This document shows positions 58,165 through 64,000 of a stretch of 64,000 bases of DNA, piece after piece. The number at the start of each line of letters is the position of its first letter. Positions within the stretch are counted from its first letter, which is position 1. A model generated the notes under the pieces. The model saw only the letters and a list, made by a program, of their open reading frames with translations. It ran no database searches and was not told the DNA's origin. The DNA is taken from the NCBI GenBank assembly GCA_030268105.1, contig BSDZ01000094.1, positions 1,087,001 through 1,151,000 of the forward strand, in the 5' to 3' direction. Position numbers and translations under genes: made by a program. The stretch comes from Volvox africanus (Eukaryota; Chlorophyta; Chlorophyceae; Chlamydomonadales; Volvocaceae).

Positions 58165-58544
58165 TGTTGTATCCTTCCTTCTTCAACCATGCACTGAATC
58201 TGCGCGTCTGAGCGTTAGCTACACTAGCTACACGTGCATCGTGCTTTCGAACAGCAAGACACTTCAGTGCGAGCAACATGACAGCGGAAGACTTATAGAT
58301 AAGGAAACATTCAACTTACAATGATCTTCAGTTGCCTGCGGGGTCTCACGGCAGACTACCATTTTATAATCAAGGATCATTGTAAGTTGAATCCTTCCTT
58401 GCTCTAAAGTCTTCCGCTATCACATTGCTCGCATCAAAGTGCTCTGCTGTTCGTAAGCATGAGGCACTTGTATCTGACACTCAGACATGCAGATCTAGTG
58501 CATGAGCAAAGAAGGAAGGATTTAACAGACGGAAGGATACAACA
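58165..58544. repeat. 380-bp foldback of two family B LTR 3' ends
   Basis: It begins TGTTGTATCCTTCCTTC and ends GGAAGGATACAACA. The left half is the minus-strand LTR end and the right half is the plus-strand version, meeting near 58335 around GCCTGCGGGGTCTCACGGCAG. The halves are inverted and imperfect. An extra GATTTAACAGAC step precedes the right end. No target duplication is visible. Confidence 0.75.
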
Positions 58545-59340
58545 TATAGGTTCAGGGACGACGGTTGTGGCACGGCAAATATGCCCCTGGAATTCCTGGT
58601 TCTACCCCAATTGAGAGTGGGCCGAAGACATAAAGTTGAGGGACCCCATATTGATGGATGGTGACGACCCCAATTATAGTGACCTGCGAGCTAATCAGGA
58701 GCGGAGTTGGTGCCTTAGTTGATTCGGCAGATTCTGTTGTACCTCTGTTGTGTCGGCCTACAAAGGCCCGATCGGAAGATGACCATTGGTGGTCCAATCT
58801 TTGACACTACCCGTAGATACCCCAGGATACTACAGATTCCGCTGGATGCAGGTGGTGGGTGCTAAACCTGGGAAAAGCACTGATTTTGGAGAAGTCGGCA
58901 TGGGAGACCAGATGAGGGTGCCCCGAAATACCAGGGAAGGTAGGGACTGCCAGGTTAGTGGCCACGGGTGATGTACCCCCCTATCCCACACACATAACAG
59001 AGTCCTGGTCCATGGAACTGAGAGGTCTTGTGTGTGTTGGACGAGTAGACACCGTAGGGAGGGTTTTTGGGAAAAAAAATCCTCAAGGTGACTTGATGAT
59101 GCGACATTGGCTTGGTCCATCAGGTGCACGATTTCACATGAACAAATGCCAAAGTCAACCTGCAGGTGCGGGTTGAGTTGAGTTGGGCTTCTTGGGGCTC
59201 GAGCGACTTGGGAAGCTCGAAAAACAAGGTCCCGGATCTTCAAGGTCTCGATCCAGTGTAACAGCGGCTTCATTTCGCCGGTTGACGGAGCTACAAGGGA
59301 TGAGCTCCGAGTAACTGTGCCGTAGGGCACGTGGCTCTAA
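58545..59340. other. Eroded element sequence, no intact gene
   Basis: No frame here looks like a real gene. On the plus strand near 58700-58760 GVGALVDSADSVVPLL resembles the protease start of family A pol ([13 protein letters not shown]). The preceding APGIPGSTP is near APWPGTSY, so a decayed protease region is likely. A 166-codon minus-strand frame at 58830-59330 matches nothing I know and has biased composition. Confidence 0.4.
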
Positions 59341-59574
59341 GGTGACTCCTCGTTAGTTTACATTATAGTAGGTTGTTAACAAAAGAAGAGGAAGTGAATG
59401 TCTATGATATTCGGGCAGCTTAAATAGCACTGCCGGGCTCATAAAAGGCCTTACATCTATTCAAAACTGGCGCACACTCTACAACCAACAGTGCTCGCAT
59501 GCAAGTAGTTCCGTGCGACTTGTTCAAGTTCTATGCGCTAGATCTATTGTAATAATTATGTAACTATCTTATTT
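59341..59574 (+). promoter_or_regulatory. AT-rich stretch with a TATA-like box
   Basis: ATAAAAGG at 59441-59448 lies about 130 bases before a protease-like frame and could be a promoter in an LTR remnant. TGATATTCGGGCAG (59405-59418) resembles the core of the 28-nt repeat seen at 61748 and 63945. No LTR ends could be fixed. Confidence 0.3.
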
Positions 59575-59937
59575 GTGAGAAATTATCATAGTTTGACGAC
59601 TCAGTTTCACACATTCTGGCGCTTCTGCGCCATTCACGCTGTTACACTAGCCGACTCTGGAGCCAGTGATGACTTCATTTCGGTATCAGTGGTTTCGCAG
59701 CTTGGCCTGAAACCTAGCCCATGCTCCTGGTCACAAGTTACTCTCGCTGATGGGGGTAAGCAGGCTATCTTGGGGCAGGATAATCTTCGTCTATCTGCAG
59801 GTCCTTTATGGTTAAATGTCCGCCCATATGTGTTGCCTGAGCTAACTGATGCTGCCACGTATATCTTGGGTTCTTCCACCCTAGCACATTATGGGTCTGT
59901 CCTTGACTATGAGTCTAAGTCTTTGCGCCTGCGCTAG
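59575..59937 (+). pseudogene. Retrotransposon aspartic protease fragment, diverged
   Basis: Residues 28-118 of a 120-codon frame align with the protease part of family A pol: [11 protein letters not shown] (active site D-S-G), [15 protein letters not shown] and TYILGSSTLAHYG. The first 25 residues do not align and may not be coding. DSG in place of DTG is a known variant of retroviral-type active sites. It belongs to a Ty3/gypsy type other than A or B. RT does not follow: after the stop comes the TAACGC cluster. Confidence 0.75.
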
Positions 59938-59989
59938 GGGACTCTAGCTTGCAAGGTACCCTTTACTACACACTATAACAAGGAATTCG

Positions 59990-60403
59990 TGCGTTAGCTC
60001 GCGTTAGGCTCGCGTTAGGGACCCCTAACGCGAGCCTAACGCAAGCTTAACGCAAACTAACGCGAGCTAACGCAAAGCCTAACGCAAATCAAACGCATTG
60101 CGTTATTGTTTGCGTATCGCTAACGCAATCCTAACGCACCTAACGCAATCGCAAATAAACTTTTTTGGGAGGGAACGAAAATGTTTGCGTTTACTTTGCG
60201 TTAGCTAACGCAACCTAACGCGAACTTACGCAATGTCAAACGCACCCACATAGATTCTAAGGTGTGCGTTAGGCCTAACGCAACGCAAGCGTTAGAGACC
60301 CATACGCAAGCAAAAATACATAGCGTGCATGGAAGTTAACGCACTTAAAGTTCTCTAACGCACAGTATACGCACGCCTAACGCGCATTAACGCGCATTAA
60401 CGC
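59990..60403. repeat. Dense cluster of TAACGC hexamers in both orientations
   Basis: By eye about 17 TAACGC and 7 GCGTTA in about 414 bases, mostly as CTAACGCA, CCTAACGC and GCGTTAG, at uneven spacing. Beyond 60403 related TACGC/GCGTA words continue to about 60560. No fixed repeat unit was found. Confidence 0.85.
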
Positions 60404-60560
60404 ATGCTTGCGTATGCTGCGAATAATGCGTACACAGCTAGCAGTTGTGGGTTGCGTAAAAGTTTTATACGCATGTAACGAACATATTCGCACGCTTTCG
60501 CTAGGTCTTACGCGTGCGATAGCAATATTCGCGCCACTTTCGCTTTGCGTACGAGGCAGC

Positions 60561-61030
60561 CTCGCATTCTTGCTCACTGCAACTACTTTTGGTCGTTCTG
60601 GTTATTTCTTTACTGTTTCAGTTATCGTTTCTGTTGTTGTTGGCTGTTTTGCCCACCCGCTGCAGAATTATTTGTGTGTACGGAAACTATCCTGCCATAA
60701 TGTACGTAGCTGTTATGAAGAATATCAATAGGATTTCAGTTTTGATAGATGAAGATATTTCGGGCAATGATTTACAGCTCATTATTTGGAAAGCATCAGG
60801 TATGCAGCCATTGATGAGTGACTACCCATTAATTCAACGAAACAATCAAATATCTACACATCCAATCCTGCCAATCAAATTTTGTGTATGAGATAATTAA
60901 TCATTTGTACCATGCACCAATCATTTCAATCATCATTAGGTACATACATCCTAACTTCATCGGCCACCGGACATTTAGCAGCCGGCTCTAACATAAGCTT
61001 AGAAACAAACATGATAGATGTTAGTTCTAT
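60561..61030. other. AT-rich unique sequence without a recognised gene
   Basis: A plus-strand frame (from ATG at 60700 to 60891) gives 63 residues beginning MYVAVMKNINR. It matches nothing known to me and is low in support. A hydrophobic stretch lies in frame upstream but without ATG. Confidence 0.3.
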
Positions 61031-62897
61031 CTAATCGTCTTCTATTTCACTATCGTCGTTGTCGTCGTCCTCTCGCGCACTGGTGGCATCATCCTGCTCG
61101 TCCTCACTCTGCTCGTCCTTGCTCACCTCCCCCTAAAGCAAATCCTGAAAAGTTCAGAAAAGGAAAATTATAGTTATTTACATGCATAAAGGTAAATTAA
61201 GCCGACACGACCCAGCAATTCTCATTTTCGGTTACGATATTTTTAATCATGTCAAGAATGGGCAGTGCTTCTATACTATGTACTATGGTACTATGTATGT
61301 GGACACTTTGTTACCTGTTTCTTCTTACTCCCTGAGCTGCCACGTTGACGTCGTGCCCGTGTACATCGCACATCTTCCGAAGCACTCTTGACCTGTACCA
61401 GTCGAAACAACACATATTAGAATTATACATTCATACAAGCAGGAAAATAAGACAACAAGCTGAACTCAGGAAATATACCTTCTTTCGCTGGTGGTCGTAA
61501 CTGTCATTATTGTCGTCACCGTCCGTAGACTTGTCTTCCACCTGCTGGTCCAAAATACGTGAAGGGAGTAGGTAGTGATAACAAATATTATTAAAAAGGA
61601 ATTAATGTCGGGCCTCAATATATTGTACCTTTCTTTTGATGCCCGTGCTTGTCCGTCTCACTTAATCGGATGGCCGCACATCGTCATCGTTCGTTACCTT
61701 CAAGGGCCACCTTTAACACATATATGATTTTAGAAATTATAAGCTTACTGTTGTGATATTCGGTCAGACTTCTTCATGTGTTCATTGGTTGAACGCATTG
61801 TCAGGAACGTACTGCGGCTGAATTTCAAATGTGAAGGGTCTTATGTACGATCCTTCACCAAGTCGCTATTTATTTCCCGAAGCTGACTTGCTTCTTTAGC
61901 TGTTTGTAACAACTATTGCTCGCCCAGACTTTGGAATGTCTCTGTGGCTTGAGGCATAGTGGCAGCTCGCTTGTCCAGCTTGTGCTGAACTGGACCTTAT
62001 CTCAACTGTTGCGACGCCAGTTTCACAACACTTACATTTTCTATCTAAAAAGAGAGAAACAAATGAACATATACCACATCAAACCACAAAGCACGCAGCA
62101 AATTAAAAAAAAAGAATAGAATGAAACATAACATTACAACTCACTCAAACGGGAAGACAGGATGAATGGGCTGTACCCTTTCGCTGCCGCCTTGCTTGAA
62201 TTCGTAGCATTCCTGCTGGAGTTCCTTGCCTTAGAGGGCTGTGAACTCTTTGCCTACATGAAAAGGAAGTATGCTTGAGGAGAATAGGAACAATTACATA
62301 AAAGACAGAAAGGAGAAAACAGGTTAAAGGACATTAATTACCTGTACATCCCTCTACATGCAATCCGTAATGTACATCACCCATCCTGCAATAACTTTGC
62401 TAAGCACGCCTGGTAATTTGCACACCCCATTATCCACTCTCTTTACCACTATTCTTTGGACTAACCTGTCGGCGTCTAGCGGCCTTGTTCTCCTTCTCCT
62501 TCTGATGTATGCGAGCTGCATTGGTAGCCAGCACCATCATCAATGCATCTTTACCATGTGCGGGCTGCTTTTGGCCTTTGCAAGGGCGCCCGTTCTGAAT
62601 TCCAGGCGGCTTGTCATTTCGGCCGCTTTCCTGCGGGTTGATAGCAATACAGAATTTCGTAAACAAGAAAAATAATGCATGCAAAAAATTTTATTCTTTT
62701 ACTAGTTAAAATAAAAACAATGTTATGCAAGAACTGCGACATATTTCCTGCAAACATAGTAAGAAGTATGTACGTACTATTATGGTGGCGAAACAACAGC
62801 AATAATTAAAGTGAAGACATACATAATCACATCTTACCGTAATGCCTTTTGACAACTCCTGTGCACCAAGGCGGCTAAGCTGCTGCACAGGCGCCAC
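61031..62897 (-). CDS. Probable intron-containing host gene(s), charged low-complexity protein, function unknown
   Basis: Candidate exons on the minus strand, each with AG before and GT after: 62897-62838 (20 codons), 62630-62466 (55 codons, ESGRNDKPPG to AARRRQ), 62253-62177 (AKSSQPSKARNSS), 61541-61479 (21 codons, VEDKSTDGDDNND to HQRKK), 61392-61315 (26 codons, to GSKKKQ), 61132-61031 (GEVSKDEQ to SEIEDD, then TAG). Introns between the last three are 86 and 182 bp and all phase 0. Another exon probably ends at 61629 (IKRK). Basic exons alternate with acidic ones and the tail is strongly acidic, as in many nuclear proteins. A frame near 62050-61897 (KCKCCETG, stop TAA) could mean two genes. 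No domain was recognised, and the 5' end is not found. Confidence 0.45.
61748..61775 (+). repeat. 28-nt repeat, copy 1
   Basis: Identical to 63945-63972 over 28 bases, core TGATATTCGGTCAGACTT. The flanks differ. Confidence 0.85.
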
Positions 62898-63018
62898 CTA
62901 CTAGGCCACAAGCTTGCCATCCTCATCCTCCGAGTCAAAAAGCTAAACTGAAACTTCACTGATTGATTTCGCGCCAGCTGCATCAGTAAGAGCTGCTCAA
63001 AATCTACCGCTGACAGAT

Positions 63019-63225
63019 TTATCTCAGCCTCTTTTCTTCATAAGGACAACAAACCAGCAGTTTACGGTGAATGTGTCGCCATTCATTATGAGGTTGTACT
63101 ATTGCAAAGAATTCGCCCCTTGAGCAGGAAACATAAAGCTGCTGACATGAGCAATTGGCCGTACGTACTACTAAAAAGCGAAGAGTAGTGCTTCCGTACT
63201 CCGTCCAGGGTTGTGCAGCTGCCAA
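63019..63225 (-). pseudogene. Possible C-terminal piece of a PIF1/Helitron-type helicase
   Basis: A 68-codon frame contains SCQQLYVSCSRGEFF, which resembles the conserved HGQLYVACSR motif near the end of PIF1-like and Helitron helicases, about the expected distance from a stop. An AG acceptor just before the QLYV segment could mark an exon start. No other helicase motif was found nearby, and the frame has no good ATG. Confidence 0.25.
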
Positions 63226-63944
63226 TCAATCCCATATAAGCAACAATGATTCGTGACCCTGCATTGGAACATTCTGTATATGTACATCAAATGCCACCCG
63301 TGAAGCATACAAGAGCAACTGCTACAAAAGTTATGCTGTGCACTAGCCTTTAAATGTTAACATATATGCAAGGTGCAACAGCAATAAAGAATGTTGTTTT
63401 ACAAGAATATTGATGACTGCCGTCGTCCTACAGTAAAAATTCATTTAGGTACTTGCATGCGGCTAGCAATTTGCGGCATGTAACGGCTGGTTGTCGTAGA
63501 AGTTAGTCAACAAGTTCATGAGGAACGTCATAAAAAAATATTAAGAAATCCTAATCATATTCTTGTTTCAAAGCCCCTGGAAGTATGATGATGAGGCTGT
63601 ATCCAACTACTTCACGTACATGCATGTATAATGAGCTTCCTGTGCGTATGCATGTAATTTACTATGCACGTCTATCATTCGTTATTGGGCAATTTACTTT
63701 AAGTATAAATTACGCGGACATACGCGTTCCACTTTATTACTTCGTACTTCACATGCATGAATACTGCCTGTACCACTCCATACAATGGAGTTGTTGCCCA
63801 TGTCAGATTTCAGTCCTTAAAGAAAAAATAGTCTCATCCTGCTATGTTACTGTTATTGTTACATGCTCATACCACTCCTTTTATTAGGCTTTTTCTGTGG
63901 CATTACTTTCAGTATTGCTGTTGCCTCTTACGCTACTCTGTATG
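63226..63944. other. AT-rich sequence, nothing recognised
   Basis: Open frames are short and of ordinary composition for AT-rich DNA. No RNA gene, repeat or element terminus was seen. Confidence 0.5.
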
Positions 63945-63972
63945 CTGTTGTGATATTCGGTCAGACTTCTTC
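63945..63972 (+). repeat. 28-nt repeat, copy 2
   Basis: Same strand as copy 1, 2197 bp away. Confidence 0.85.
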
Positions 63973-64000
63973 CCATCTTATTCTGTATTAATTAGGTTTT

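Noticed and set aside
58830..59330. A 166-codon minus-strand frame
   Set aside because: No known domain, an odd composition and no related frame elsewhere. It is kept only as part of the eroded interval.
59990..60403. Telomere-type or CRISPR-type array
   Set aside because: The words are not in regular tandem order, there are no uniform spacers, and they occur in both orientations, so neither explanation fits.
63585..63887. A 100-codon plus-strand frame rich in Y, C and H
   Set aside because: Composition typical of AT-rich non-coding DNA, with no motif and no support from context.

Overview
This is repeat-rich nuclear DNA from a eukaryote, and about nine tenths of it is nested LTR retrotransposons of the Ty3/gypsy superfamily, chromovirus type (integrase followed by a chromodomain). 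The last 4 kb looks like host DNA with GT-AG introns. I cannot name the organism: nothing bacterial or viral-genomic is visible, and no host gene I recognise gives the lineage.

Three element types can be told apart. Family A has LTRs of 824-862 bp that begin TGTTGTGCTACGG and end GAGGTACAACA, with gag and pol in one reading frame split by a single UAG. Family B has LTRs of 768-815 bp that begin TGTTGTACGCGG and end GGATACAACA. Its coding parts are related to A but decayed everywhere. Type C is known only from a separate gag and a 5' LTR that is B-like. A and B LTRs are distant homologues.

Layout. 1-3260: broken family B fragments on the + strand. 3261-4915: two family A LTRs joined tail to tail, making a long palindrome. 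4054-11562: element A1 (minus). 11563-21891: two near-identical decayed B elements (minus) in tandem, offset 5555 bp. 21892-27524: element A2 (minus), cut in integrase by the B array. 27525-39250: B fragments (+), interrupted by complete element A3 (30898-37766, + strand, 5-bp target duplication CATTT). 37685-52868: a 7592-bp tandem duplication made of A3 LTR tail, B end, C gag and the 3' two thirds of an A element. 48116-55405: complete element A5 (minus, target duplication GGGAA) lying inside C. 55411-56571: C leader and LTR. 56572-58544: truncated B LTRs and integrase pieces ending in a foldback. 58545-59937: eroded pol remnants including a protease.

59990-60403 holds a very dense cluster of the hexamer TAACGC in both orientations. 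61031-62897 (minus) holds a probable intron-rich host gene of unknown function, made of short charged exons. A 28-nt repeat occurs twice near the right end.

No element here is fully intact. A3 has the only uninterrupted pol but an internally deleted gag. A1 and A5 have full gag but damaged pol. The most notable points are the chains of short-loop hairpins in the LTRs, with paired substitutions between subfamilies, the conserved in-frame UAG between gag and pol, the very recent tandem duplication and the TAACGC cluster.
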